Below are positions 26,305 to 34,528 of a stretch of DNA of 64,000 nt, in pieces. The stretch lies in the NCBI RefSeq assembly GCF_001598435.1, contig NZ_BCYY01000008.1:124001-188000 (forward strand), given 5' to 3'. Both the position numbers and the translations under genes were made by a program. Positions within the stretch are counted from its first letter, which is position 1. Every line of letters starts with the position of its first letter. The notes beneath the pieces were generated by a model, which ran no database searches, had not been told where the DNA came from, and saw only the letters and a program-made list of their open reading frames with translations. The stretch comes from Sphingomonas pituitosa NBRC 102491. Its GTDB lineage: Bacteria; Pseudomonadota; Alphaproteobacteria; Sphingomonadales; Sphingomonadaceae.

Positions 26305-28755
26305 TTAGCGCGCCCCGCGCGCCCTTGCATCAGCGTTTTTCGTCCGTAGCGTTGCGGAGGCCGCAGCGGGGTCGTCCGGCCAGGGATGCCGAGGATAGCG
26401 ACCGCGCATTTCCTTGGCCACCGCGGCCCAGCTGCCCTTCCAGAAACCGGGCAGATCGCGCGTCGTCTGGATCGGCCGCCCCGCCGGCGAGGTGAGGCTG
26501 AGCACCAGCGGCACATGCCCGCCGATCACCGGATGCTCGGCGAGGCCGAACAGCGCCTGCACGCGCACCTCCACCGTGGGGCCCGCCTCAGCGGCATAGT
26601 CGATCGCGTGGCTGGAACCGGCAGGCGTCTCGAACCGCGCAGGAGCGAGGCGATCGAGGGTCTTCTGCCTGTCCCAGCCGAGCAGGTTCTGCAGCGCTTG
26701 GGTGAGCGACTCGGGCGGCACCGCATCCAGCCGGCGCCTGCTCTCCAGCGCAGAGGGCAGCCAATCGTCGAGCGTGGCGAGCAGGGCTTCGTCCGACAGT
26801 GCATCGATTCCGGCATAGGCGGCGCGGGTGCGCAGCGCCTGCGCGGTATCAGACCAGGGGAGCAGGTGCAGGCCATGGGTCCGCACGCCGTCGAGCAGCG
26901 CCGATTCGATCTCGTCCGGGCTCGCGTTCGAATCACTGCCGCCGGAAAGGCGTACCGCGCCGAGGCGGCGTTCGCGTAGCGCCTCGATGCGGCCGGTGGC
27001 GGGATCGAAGGTGACGGTGCGCCGGGTCTCGATCCGATCGCCAAACAACGACTCGACCGTGGCCGCGTCGATCGACGCGGCAGAAAGGATGCGCGCGCCT
27101 GCGGCCATGCCCTGCGTTTCCGCCACCGCCAGCCATTCGGCGCGGGCCAGCGGCGAGGCCGGATCGAGCTTGAACCCGCGCCCGCCCACCGATGCCCAGG
27201 TCTCGCCGGAGGAATCGCGGCGCTTTGCCACACGGTCCGGAAAGGCGAGTGCGACGCAGAGGGCGACCGCCTCTTCCCCGCCCCTTGGTTCCCCGCCGCG
27301 TCCGACCAGCTTGGTCCACCGCTCCGCCAGCCTTCGCCCATTCTCCGCCCGCTGGCCGCGTTCGCCCTTCCACCGGCGGAGACGCAGTTCGAGGTCCGCA
27401 TCGCTGCCGCCCAGCCCGCGCTCGCCGAGCAGCACCGCCACCTCGGCCGCGGTCCGCGCCATGCCACGCTCGCTCGCACGCACCAGCATGTGCCCGAGGC
27501 GAGGCGGCAGCGGCAGGCGAGCGATCGCCTTGCCGTGCTCGGTCGGGCGACCGTCCGGATCGATCGCCTCCAGCGCGCCCAGCCGCGCCCGCGCCTCGGC
27601 GATGGCGGCCTCGGGCGGCGGATCGAGCCAGGCGAGCTGGCGGGGATCGGTGACGCCCCAGAGCGCGCAGTCGAGCATCAGCGCGGAGAGGTCGGCTTCC
27701 AGGATCTCGGGCGGATCGAAACGCGGCAACCCCGCCGTCGCCGCCTCTTCCCACAACCGGTAGGCGGTGCCCGGCCCCTGCCGCGCGGCGCGGCCGGCGC
27801 GCTGCGTCACCGCAGCCTGGCTGGCGCGTTCGGTGACCAGCCGGGTCACCCCCGCCGCGCGGTCGTAGCGAGGCCGCCGCGCCAGCCCCGAATCGACCAC
27901 CACCCGAATCCCGTCGAGCGTCAGCGAGGTCTCCGCGATCGAGGTCGCCAGCACGATCTTGCGGCGCCCGTCCGGATCGGGCGCGATCGCGGCGCGCTGG
28001 GCGGCGGGGTCGAGGCTGCCGTGCAGCCGATGGAGCACCGCGCCGCCGATGTCGCCCAGCCGTTCGGCCGTCCGCTCGATCTCGGCGACGCCGGGCAGGA
28101 AGGCGAGGATGCCCCCGCCCTCCTCGCGCAGCGCCTGGCGCACCGCCGCCGCCACGCTGTCCTCGATCCGCGCCTCCGCCGCCCGGCCGAGATGGCGCAG
28201 CGCCAGCGGATGGCTGCGGCCTTCGCTCTCCACTACCGGCGCCCCGCCCATCAGCCCGGAGAAGCGGCTGCCGTCGAGAGTTGCCGACATCGCGACGATT
28301 CGCAGGTCCGGCCGGAGCGCGCCCTGCGCGTCGAGCGCCAATGCCAGGCCGAAATCGCTGTCGAGGCTGCGCTCATGGACCTCGTCGAACAGCACGGCCG
28401 ACACGCCGGCAAGCTCGGGGTCGGCCTGGATGCGGTTGACGAAAATTCCCTCGGTGACGACCGTCACCCGCGTTGCCGCCGAACGCTTCGAATCCATGCG
28501 TGTGGCATAGCCGAAGGTCTTGCCGACGCCCTCGCCCGCCAGCGCCGCCATCCGCTCCGCCGCCGCGCGGGCGGCCAGCCTGCGGGGGGAAAGCAGCAGG
28601 ATCTCGCCGTCACACCAGGCCTCGCCGAGCAGCGCCGGCGCCACGGCCGTCGTCTTGCCCGCACCCGGCGGCGCGACCAGCACGGCGTTGCTTTGCGCCC
28701 TCAGCGCATCGAGCAGCGCCGGCAAAACGGCGTGGATCGGCAGGGAGGACGTCAT
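26305..28755 (-). CDS. hrpB: ATP-dependent RNA helicase HrpB
   Basis: This 816-residue DEAH-type helicase is of normal length for HrpB. Motif I is VAPPGAGKTTAVAP, motif II is the DEVH variant LFDEVHERSLDSDF, and motif III is MSATLDGSRF. Motifs V and VI appear in IVLATSIAETSLTLDG and AAVTQRAGRAARQGPG. The C-terminal HrpB-specific region ends in VPLVLSLTSPAGRPIQTTRD, then LPGFWKGSWAAVAKEMRGRY and PRHPWPDDP. Cellular function is poorly defined in most bacteria. The gene is divergent from a small acidic protein gene, 60 nt away. Confidence 0.96.
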   Translation of the reverse strand: MTSSLPIHAVLPALLDALRAQSNAVLVAPPGAGKTTAVAPALLGEAWCDGEILLLSPRRLAARAAAERMAALAGEGVGKTFGYATRMDSKRSAATRVTVVTEGIFVNRIQADPELAGVSAVLFDEVHERSLDSDFGLALALDAQGALRPDLRIVAMSATLDGSRFSGLMGGAPVVESEGRSHPLALRHLGRAAEARIEDSVAAAVRQALREEGGGILAFLPGVAEIERTAERLGDIGGAVLHRLHGSLDPAAQRAAIAPDPDGRRKIVLATSIAETSLTLDGIRVVVDSGLARRPRYDRAAGVTRLVTERASQAAVTQRAGRAARQGPGTAYRLWEEAATAGLPRFDPPEILEADLSALMLDCALWGVTDPRQLAWLDPPPEAAIAEARARLGALEAIDPDGRPTEHGKAIARLPLPPRLGHMLVRASERGMARTAAEVAVLLGERGLGGSDADLELRLRRWKGERGQRAENGRRLAERWTKLVGRGGEPRGGEEAVALCVALAFPDRVAKRRDSSGETWASVGGRGFKLDPASPLARAEWLAVAETQGMAAGARILSAASIDAATVESLFGDRIETRRTVTFDPATGRIEALRERRLGAVRLSGGSDSNASPDEIESALLDGVRTHGLHLLPWSDTAQALRTRAAYAGIDALSDEALLATLDDWLPSALESRRRLDAVPPESLTQALQNLLGWDRQKTLDRLAPARFETPAGSSHAIDYAAEAGPTVEVRVQALFGLAEHPVIGGHVPLVLSLTSPAGRPIQTTRDLPGFWKGSWAAVAKEMRGRYPRHPWPDDPAAASATLRTKNADARARGAR

Positions 28756-28815
28756 CGGGCTGCAACCATTCGAGACAAGCGTGGTTAGGCGGACTCACCG
28801 CCAGAGGAGCGCGAC

Positions 28816-29031
28816 ATGGCACGAATCCTTTCCCAGTTCACCATCACCCCGGACAGCGACGGCGACTACACGCTGCATCTGGAAGACGAGGACGGCGAAA
28901 CCATCGAGATGGCAGCGAGCTATGAACAGCTCGACCTGATCGTGGAAGCCATAGAAGATGTGCTCGACAGCGACGAGGAAGACGCCCTAGCCGTCGATGA
29001 GGACGAAGAAGAAAAGACGACCGACGAATAA
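28816..29031 (+). CDS. Small acidic hypothetical protein
   Basis: This 71-residue cytoplasmic protein is preceded by AGAGGAG at good spacing. The sequence begins MARILSQFTITPDSDGDYT, continues through alternating strands, and ends in a highly acidic tail (about 50-71, mostly Asp and Glu). No domain was recognised. The clear ribosome-binding site, single-gene setting and downstream hairpin support it as a real gene. Function is unknown. Confidence 0.75.
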   Translation: MARILSQFTITPDSDGDYTLHLEDEDGETIEMAASYEQLDLIVEAIEDVLDSDEEDALAVDEDEEEKTTDE

Positions 29032-29053
29032 CCGCCGGCAGCTTTTGACGGTC

Positions 29054-29097
29054 GCATTTTCCCAGTCGTGGATCGCAAGCGATCCACTTGAAAATGC
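29054..29097. terminator. Palindromic hairpin between convergent genes
   Basis: Outer arms GCATTTTC/GAAAATGC enclose a perfect inner stem GTGGATCGC-AA-GCGATCCAC. The hairpin lies 22 nt after the small acidic gene stop and 15 nt from the convergent polyprenyl synthase stop. The outer arms supply an A/T-rich flank in each direction, so it probably terminates both transcripts. Confidence 0.65.
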
Positions 29098-29112
29098 TCC
29101 GGTCGGCGCGCG

Positions 29113-30126
29113 TCAGTAGGCGCGCGCCACCGCGAACTCGACGGCTTCGACCATTGCGTCCTTCGCCTCGCAGGCGCGGAAGCCGCCCAGCGCATCGATC
29201 GCGCGCTGGCCGTAATGGCGGGCACGCGCCAGCGTGTCGTCCACCGCGCGGCAGCTGCGCACCAGCCGGATCGCCTCGGCGAAATCCTCGTCCGAGATGC
29301 GGCGGCCCGAAATCGCTTCCTTCCAGAAAGCGCGTTCCGCCTCGTTGCCGCGGGCATAGGCGAGGATCACCGGCAGCGTCATCTTGCCTTCGCGGAAATC
29401 GTCGCCGGCGTCCTTGCCCATGGTCGACGCGTCCGAGATATAGTCGATCGCGTCGTCGACCAGCTGGAAGGCGATGCCGAGATTACGGCCATAGGCGTCG
29501 AGCGCCAGCTCTTCCGTTTCGGGCCGCTCGGCCACCACGCCCGCGATGCGGCAGGCGGCGGCGAACAGCGCGGCGGTCTTGGCGCCGATGATGTCGAGAT
29601 AGCGGTCCTCGGACAGATCGATCCGGCGGACGGCAGTCAGCTGGTTCACTTCGCCCTCGGCGATTACCGCGCTGGCGTTCGACAGGATGTGCAGCGCCTT
29701 GAGGCTCTCCGCCTCGACCATCAGCTCGAACGAGCGGCTGAACAGGAAGTCGCCGACCAGCACGCTTGCCGGGTTGCCCCAGATGATGTTGGCAGTGCGG
29801 CGGCCGCGGCGCAGGTCCGAGCTGTCGACCACATCGTCATGCAGCAGCGTCGCGGTGTGGATGAACTCCACCGCCGCGGCCAGCTTGTGGTGCCGCGTGC
29901 CCGCATAGCCGAGCAGCCGGGCGCTCGCGAGGGTCAGCATCGGCCGCATCCGCTTGCCGCCGCCGGCGATCAGGTGGCCGGCAAGCTCCGGGATCAGCGG
30001 GATTTCCGACTGCATGCGATCGAGGATCACCGCGTTGACCAGGTTCATGTCCTGGGCGACCAGCGCCATGATCGGATCGAGCGAGGGCTGGGTTCGCGAC
30101 CCCAGGCGGTGGACGGTTGCGCTCAT
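29113..30126 (-). CDS. ispB: Long-chain polyprenyl diphosphate synthase (ubiquinone side chain)
   Basis: This 337-residue cytoplasmic prenyltransferase builds the C40-C50 side chain of ubiquinone. The start at 30126 (MSATVHRLGSRTQPSLDP) has AGAGG upstream. The first aspartate-rich motif is LLHDDVVDSSDLRRGR, the second is FQLVDDAIDYISD, and GGGKRMRPMLTLASA lies before them. Chain length cannot be read with certainty; deca- or octaprenyl products are both possible, and the symbol is by family. It is divergent from chorismate mutase, 79 nt away. Confidence 0.94.
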   Translation of the reverse strand: MSATVHRLGSRTQPSLDPIMALVAQDMNLVNAVILDRMQSEIPLIPELAGHLIAGGGKRMRPMLTLASARLLGYAGTRHHKLAAAVEFIHTATLLHDDVVDSSDLRRGRRTANIIWGNPASVLVGDFLFSRSFELMVEAESLKALHILSNASAVIAEGEVNQLTAVRRIDLSEDRYLDIIGAKTAALFAAACRIAGVVAERPETEELALDAYGRNLGIAFQLVDDAIDYISDASTMGKDAGDDFREGKMTLPVILAYARGNEAERAFWKEAISGRRISDEDFAEAIRLVRSCRAVDDTLARARHYGQRAIDALGGFRACEAKDAMVEAVEFAVARAY

Positions 30127-30205
30127 ATGCTCGTGCCTCTGGCCTTTGTGCCCTGCAAAGGCAAGAGTGCTTGCATGGCCGTGCCGCAGCGGCAAAAGGG
30201 ATTCC

Positions 30206-30514
30206 ATGACCGACGCGACGCTGACCCGCTTTCGCCAGAGCATCGACAATATCGATGCCGCGCTCGTCTTCATGCTCGCCGAGCGGTTCAAGGTGACCCA
30301 GGCGGTGGGGCGCTACAAGGCCGAGGCCGGGCTGCCCCCGGCCGATCCCGGACGGGAGGAGGCACAGATCGCCCGGCTGCGCGCGCTGGCGCAGGACGCG
30401 GACTTCGACCCGGAGTTTTCCGAGAAATTCTTGCGCTTCATCATCGACGAGGTGATCCGGCACCACCAGCAGGCCCAGCAAGCCGGAACCGCGCCCGGAA
30501 CTGCTGGGGCCTGA
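30206..30514 (+). CDS. Chorismate mutase, AroQ type
   Basis: This 102-residue all-helical enzyme converts chorismate to prephenate for Phe and Tyr synthesis. AroQ features are RQSIDNIDAALVFMLAERFK, then VTQAVGRYKAEAGLPPADPG and REEAQIARL, with the C-terminal helix FLRFIIDEVIRHH. The conserved R (first helix), K (VGRYKAE) and E/Q positions are retained. It ends 37 nt before the GH130 gene, so read-through is possible though the functions are unrelated. Confidence 0.92.
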   Translation: MTDATLTRFRQSIDNIDAALVFMLAERFKVTQAVGRYKAEAGLPPADPGREEAQIARLRALAQDADFDPEFSEKFLRFIIDEVIRHHQQAQQAGTAPGTAGA

Positions 30515-30551
30515 CTCCGTTGCTGGGCGTGATACCCATGGGGGCAAGCGC

Positions 30552-31667
30552 TTGAGCGACGATTATCTGATCTTCCGGCCCGACGATGTCGACCTGACCC
30601 GCTCGCCGTTGCGCCGCGGCGTGGACGCGGCGACCTATGTCCTCGGCGCCTTCAATCCCGGCTTTGCGCGGCTGCCGAACGGCAATTTGCTGCTGATGGT
30701 GCGCGTGGCGGAGGCGCTGCGGGATCCAGTCGTGGACGGCCATGCCCGCGCAATTCGCTGGACGCCGTCGGGCTATGTGCTCGACGCCCATCCCGTCGCC
30801 GGCCTCGACATGACAGATCCGCGCCAGTTCGCGCTGAAGGACCGCAATCCCCGGCTGCTCGGCCTCACCTCGCTTTCCTGGCTGCTGCCGGTGGAGCTGG
30901 ACGCCGATGGCCGCACGGTGGTGGCGGTCCATCACGACAAGGCGATCGCACCTTCGGCCAGCTATCTCGAATACGGCGTGGAAGATGCGCGGATCACGCG
31001 GATCGACGGCAGCTACTGGATGACGGTGTGCGGCGTCTCGGCGGAGCGGCACTGCACCGCCATGTACCGGTCGGCGAACGGCCTGGACTGGGAATTGCTC
31101 GGCATCGTGCTAGATCACCAGAACAAGGACATGATCCTGTTCGAGGGGCGGATCGGCGGCTTCTTCCACGCGCTCACCCGACCGCTCGGCGAAGTCTATT
31201 TCGCCTATCCCGACGATTCCCCATGGCTCGGCGGCCCGTCGATCCACCTCGCCCGCTCGCCCGACGGACTGCACTGGAAACCGCTCGACCAGCCGGGCAT
31301 CCGCGCGCGCAAGGGCTCGACCTCGAACCAGCGTATCGGCGGCGGCAGCCAGCCAATCCTTACCGATGCAGGCTGGCTGCTGCTCTACCACGGCGTCGAG
31401 AAGCGCGATGCGGTGGGCATTTACCGCAGCTTCTGGGCGCTGCTCGATCGCGACGATCCCAGCGTGATCCTGCGGCAGGAAGACATCGTGCCGCTGCTCG
31501 AGGCCAATCCCGCGCTGACCACCGACATCGCCCACCAGCTCTATCTGCCGACGCCGGTGGTGTTCACCACGGGACTCGTCGACGCCGGCGACCGCTACAT
31601 CGTCGCGAGCGGCGAGGCGGATCTGGCCTGCCGGATCACGCACATCCCGAAGGCGCGCTTCCGGTGA
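30552..31667 (+). CDS. GH130-family glycoside phosphorylase/hydrolase
   Basis: This 371-residue five-bladed beta-propeller enzyme belongs to the GH130 family (mannosyl-oligosaccharide phosphorylases and hydrolases). Recognisable segments are GAFNPGFARLPNGNLLLMVR near the N-terminus, LEYGVEDARITRIDGSYWMT, then DHQNKDMILFEGRIGGF and GGGSQPILTDAGWLLLYHGV. The central Asp in GVEDARI corresponds to the family's conserved acid. It starts at TTG 30552 with a GGGG run upstream. It is grouped with GH13 and GT4 genes, which suggests turnover of a manno- or gluco-oligosaccharide. The substrate is inferred only. Confidence 0.87.
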   Translation: MSDDYLIFRPDDVDLTRSPLRRGVDAATYVLGAFNPGFARLPNGNLLLMVRVAEALRDPVVDGHARAIRWTPSGYVLDAHPVAGLDMTDPRQFALKDRNPRLLGLTSLSWLLPVELDADGRTVVAVHHDKAIAPSASYLEYGVEDARITRIDGSYWMTVCGVSAERHCTAMYRSANGLDWELLGIVLDHQNKDMILFEGRIGGFFHALTRPLGEVYFAYPDDSPWLGGPSIHLARSPDGLHWKPLDQPGIRARKGSTSNQRIGGGSQPILTDAGWLLLYHGVEKRDAVGIYRSFWALLDRDDPSVILRQEDIVPLLEANPALTTDIAHQLYLPTPVVFTTGLVDAGDRYIVASGEADLACRITHIPKARFR

Positions 31668-31693
31668 GCCCTTCCCGTGCCTCTACGCACCCG

Positions 31694-31773
31694 CGTTCCC
31701 CTGCGAAAGCAGGGGCCCAGGGTTGGAGAGCGAATCGCCTGTGGCCCTGGCCCCATGCTTTCGCAGGGGAACG
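31694..31773. repeat. 80-bp palindromic repeat, copy A
   Basis: The ends CGTTCCCCTGCGAAAGCAGG and its near-complement close the unit, and each end can fold as CCCCTGCGAAAGCAGGGG. Copy A matches the reverse complement of copy B at 33389-33468 in 72 of 80 positions, counted by hand. It occupies most of the gap between the GH130 and GH13 genes. Confidence 0.88.
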
Positions 31774-31794
31774 AGCGATATTGGAGAAAGGTCA

Positions 31795-33378
31795 ATGACC
31801 GAACCTCTCTGGTGGCAGAAGGGCGTGATTTATCAGGTCTATCCACGCTCGTTCAACGACTCGAACGGCGATGGGATCGGCGATCTGGCGGGGGTAACGG
31901 CGCGGCTCGACTATCTGGTCGATCTCGGCATCGACGCGGTGTGGCTGTCGCCGATCTTCCCCTCGCCGATGGCCGATTTCGGTTATGACGTGGCCGATTA
32001 TTGCGGGATCGACCCGCGCTTCGGCACCCTCGCCGACTTCGACGCGCTTCGCGACGCGGCGCACGCCCGCGGCCTCAAGCTGCTGCTCGATTTCGTGCCC
32101 AACCACAGCTCGAGCGAACACCCCTGGTTCCTCGAAAGCCGCGGCTCGCGCGCGAGCCGCAAGCGCGACTGGTATATCTGGCGCGATGCCGCCGCCGATG
32201 GCGGGCCACCCAATAACTGGCAGAGCTTCTTCGGCGGCAGCGCCTGGCAGTGGGACGAGACCAGCGGCCAATATTATCTCCACCAGTTCCTGAAGGAACA
32301 GCCCGAGCTCAACTGGCGCAACCCCGATCTGCGCGCGGCGATGCTCGATGCGATGCGCTTCTGGTTCGAGCGTGGCGTCGACGGCTTTCGCATCGATGTG
32401 CTGTGGCTGGCGATCAAGCACCCCGACTTTCCCGACAACCCGGCCAATCCGGAGTGGCGCGCGGGGATGCAGGACATCGACCGGCTGCTCCCGGTCCATT
32501 CCGCCGACCAGCCCGAAATGGCCGAGATCATCGCCGCGATGCGCGAAGTGGCCGATGGCTATCCCGAACGCGTGCTGATCGGCGAGATCTATCTGCCGAT
32601 CCCGCGCCTCGTCGCCTATTACGGTGAGACCGGGAACGGCGTGCACCTGCCCTTCAACTTCCACCTGCTCGATGCGCGCTGGGATGCGGCTGCGCTGGCG
32701 CGGCTGATCGCCGACTATGAGGGCGCGCTGCCGGCGGACGGCTGGCCCAACTGGGTGCTGGGCAACCATGACAAGCCGCGCGTCGCCTCGCGGGTGGGCC
32801 CCGACCAGGCGCCGGTGGCGATGATGCTGCTGCTCACCCTGCGCGGCACGCCGACGCTCTACCAGGGCGACGAGCTGGGCATCGCCAATGTGCAGATTCC
32901 GCCCGATCGCGTGCGCGATCCCCAAGCGCTGCGCGAACCCGACACCGCCTTCAACCGCGACGAAGTCCGCACGCCGATGCCGTGGGACGCGAGCGCCCAT
33001 GCCGGGTTCAGCACGGTGGAGCCGTGGCTGCCGCTCAACCCCGACTGGGCGACGCGCAACGTGATGGCGCAACGCGACGATCCGGATTCGATGCTGTCCT
33101 TCACCCGCACACTGCTCCAGCTGCGGCGCACGCATCCCGCGCTGTCGGTCGGCAGCTGGCATGCGGTGTCGAGCGACGGCGCGGTGCTGGCTTATGAGCG
33201 GCGTCATGGTGAGGAGCGCGTGCTGGTGGCGCTCAACCTGTCGGACTCCCCGCAGACGCTGGCGCTGCCGGACTGGGCCGCCGCATTGGCGCCGGTCCTC
33301 ACCACGCCAGGTCACGACCTCCGCGTGGAGGGCACCCCCCTCCCCCTCGCCCCGAACCAAGGCATCCTGCTCGCATGA
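31795..33378 (+). CDS. GH13 alpha-glucosidase (oligo-1,6-glucosidase / alpha-glucosidase type)
   Basis: This 527-residue alpha-amylase superfamily enzyme has a (beta/alpha)8 barrel. Region I is LLLDFVPNHSS. The nucleophile Asp lies in GFRIDVLWLAIKHPD, the acid/base Glu in VLIGEIYLPIPRL, and the transition-state Asp in VLGNHDKPRVASR. The QVYPRSFNDSNGDGIGDLAG opening is typical of exo-acting alpha-glucosidases. No signal peptide is seen, so it is cytoplasmic. The start at 31795 has GGAGAAAGG upstream. The gene is bracketed by inverted copies of an 80-bp repeat. The exact alpha-linkage is not determinable. Confidence 0.94.
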   Translation: MTEPLWWQKGVIYQVYPRSFNDSNGDGIGDLAGVTARLDYLVDLGIDAVWLSPIFPSPMADFGYDVADYCGIDPRFGTLADFDALRDAAHARGLKLLLDFVPNHSSSEHPWFLESRGSRASRKRDWYIWRDAAADGGPPNNWQSFFGGSAWQWDETSGQYYLHQFLKEQPELNWRNPDLRAAMLDAMRFWFERGVDGFRIDVLWLAIKHPDFPDNPANPEWRAGMQDIDRLLPVHSADQPEMAEIIAAMREVADGYPERVLIGEIYLPIPRLVAYYGETGNGVHLPFNFHLLDARWDAAALARLIADYEGALPADGWPNWVLGNHDKPRVASRVGPDQAPVAMMLLLTLRGTPTLYQGDELGIANVQIPPDRVRDPQALREPDTAFNRDEVRTPMPWDASAHAGFSTVEPWLPLNPDWATRNVMAQRDDPDSMLSFTRTLLQLRRTHPALSVGSWHAVSSDGAVLAYERRHGEERVLVALNLSDSPQTLALPDWAAALAPVLTTPGHDLRVEGTPLPLAPNQGILLA

Positions 33379-33388
33379 CCACCCTCCC

Positions 33389-33468
33389 CGTGCCCCTGCG
33401 AAAGCAGGGGCCCAGTGCCACAAGCGATTCGCTCTCCAACCCTGGGTCCCTGCTTTCCCAGGGGCACG
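33389..33468. repeat. 80-bp palindromic repeat, copy B (inverted relative to copy A)
   Basis: The unit runs from CGTGCCCCTGCGAAAGCAGG to GGGGCACG and begins 10 nt after the GH13 stop. Its reverse complement aligns end to end with copy A without gaps, with eight mismatches. The central GCGAATCG region is shared. It fills most of the gap before the GT4 gene. Confidence 0.88.
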
Positions 33469-33508
33469 GCGGGGAGGTGCCCGCGAACACAGCTAAAAGC
33501 GTGGCCGC

Positions 33509-34528
33509 ATGAAGATCGCCATGCTCGCGCCGATCGCGTGGCGCACGCCGCCGCGCCATTATGGCCCGTGGGAGCTGGTGACGAGCCTGCTCACCGAAGC
33601 GCTGGTCGCCAAGGGCATCGACGTCACCCTGTTCGCCACGCAGGATTCGGTCACCACCGCCCGCCTCGACGGCGTGGTGCCGCGTGGCTATGAGGAGGAT
33701 CCGGCGATCGATGCGAAAGTGTGGGAATATGCCCATCAGTCGCACCTCTTCGCCCGCGCATCGGAGTTCGACCTGATCCACAACCAGGCCGATTTCCCCG
33801 CCCATGCCTACGCGCCGCTGATCGACACGCCGATGGTGACGACGATCCACGGCTTCTCCTCCGAACGCATCCTGCCGATGTACAAGCCGTTCGAGGACCG
33901 GGTGCACTATGTCGCGATCTCCGATGCCGACCGGCATCCGGCACTGCGCTATGCCGCGACGATCCACCACGGCATCCGGCTCGACGAATTCGCCTTCGAC
34001 GCGGCGGGCAGCGACGACCTGCTCTTCTTCGGCCGCATGCATCCGGACAAGGGCGCGGCCGAGGCGATCGCCGTCGCCCAGGCCACCGGCCGCCGGCTGA
34101 ACCTCTACGGCATCATCCAGGACCAGGGCTATTTCGAACGCGCGGTCCAGCCGCACCTGAACGACCGCATCGTCCATCACGGTGCGGTCGGCGGCGAGGA
34201 ACGCGTCCGTGCGCTCGGCCAAGCCCGCGCGCTGCTCCACCTGATCAATTTCGACGAGCCTTTCGGCCTGTCGGTGATCGAGGCGATGGCATGCGGCACG
34301 CCGGTGATCGCGGTGCGGCGCGGCTCGATGCCCGAGCTGATCGACGACGGCGTGTCGGGACGGCTGCTCCAGTCCGCGGACGAGGCGGCGGCGGCGGTGG
34401 TGCGGGTCGACGGAATCGACCGGGCCGCCTGCCGCCGCGCGGTAGAAGCGCGATTCTCGGTCGAGGCAATGGCCGACAAATACATCGCGCTTTACCACCG
34501 TATCCTCGGGGCCCGATCCGCCGCCTAG
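33509..34528 (+). CDS. Glycosyltransferase family 4
   Basis: This is a 339-residue GT-B enzyme. The N-terminal domain reads MKIAMLAPIAWRTPPRHYGP, WELVTSLLTEALVAKGIDVT and a VTTIHGFSSERI loop. The donor domain has LLFFGRMHPDKGAAEAIAVA and FDEPFGLSVIEAMACGTPVI with RGSMPELIDDG. It resembles GT4 proteins found beside GH130 genes in oligosaccharide modules of Proteobacteria. The stop overlaps the convergent GT2 gene stop by 4 nt. No signal peptide is present; it is probably cytoplasmic. Donor and acceptor are unknown. Confidence 0.9.
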   Translation: MKIAMLAPIAWRTPPRHYGPWELVTSLLTEALVAKGIDVTLFATQDSVTTARLDGVVPRGYEEDPAIDAKVWEYAHQSHLFARASEFDLIHNQADFPAHAYAPLIDTPMVTTIHGFSSERILPMYKPFEDRVHYVAISDADRHPALRYAATIHHGIRLDEFAFDAAGSDDLLFFGRMHPDKGAAEAIAVAQATGRRLNLYGIIQDQGYFERAVQPHLNDRIVHHGAVGGEERVRALGQARALLHLINFDEPFGLSVIEAMACGTPVIAVRRGSMPELIDDGVSGRLLQSADEAAAAVVRVDGIDRAACRRAVEARFSVEAMADKYIALYHRILGARSAA

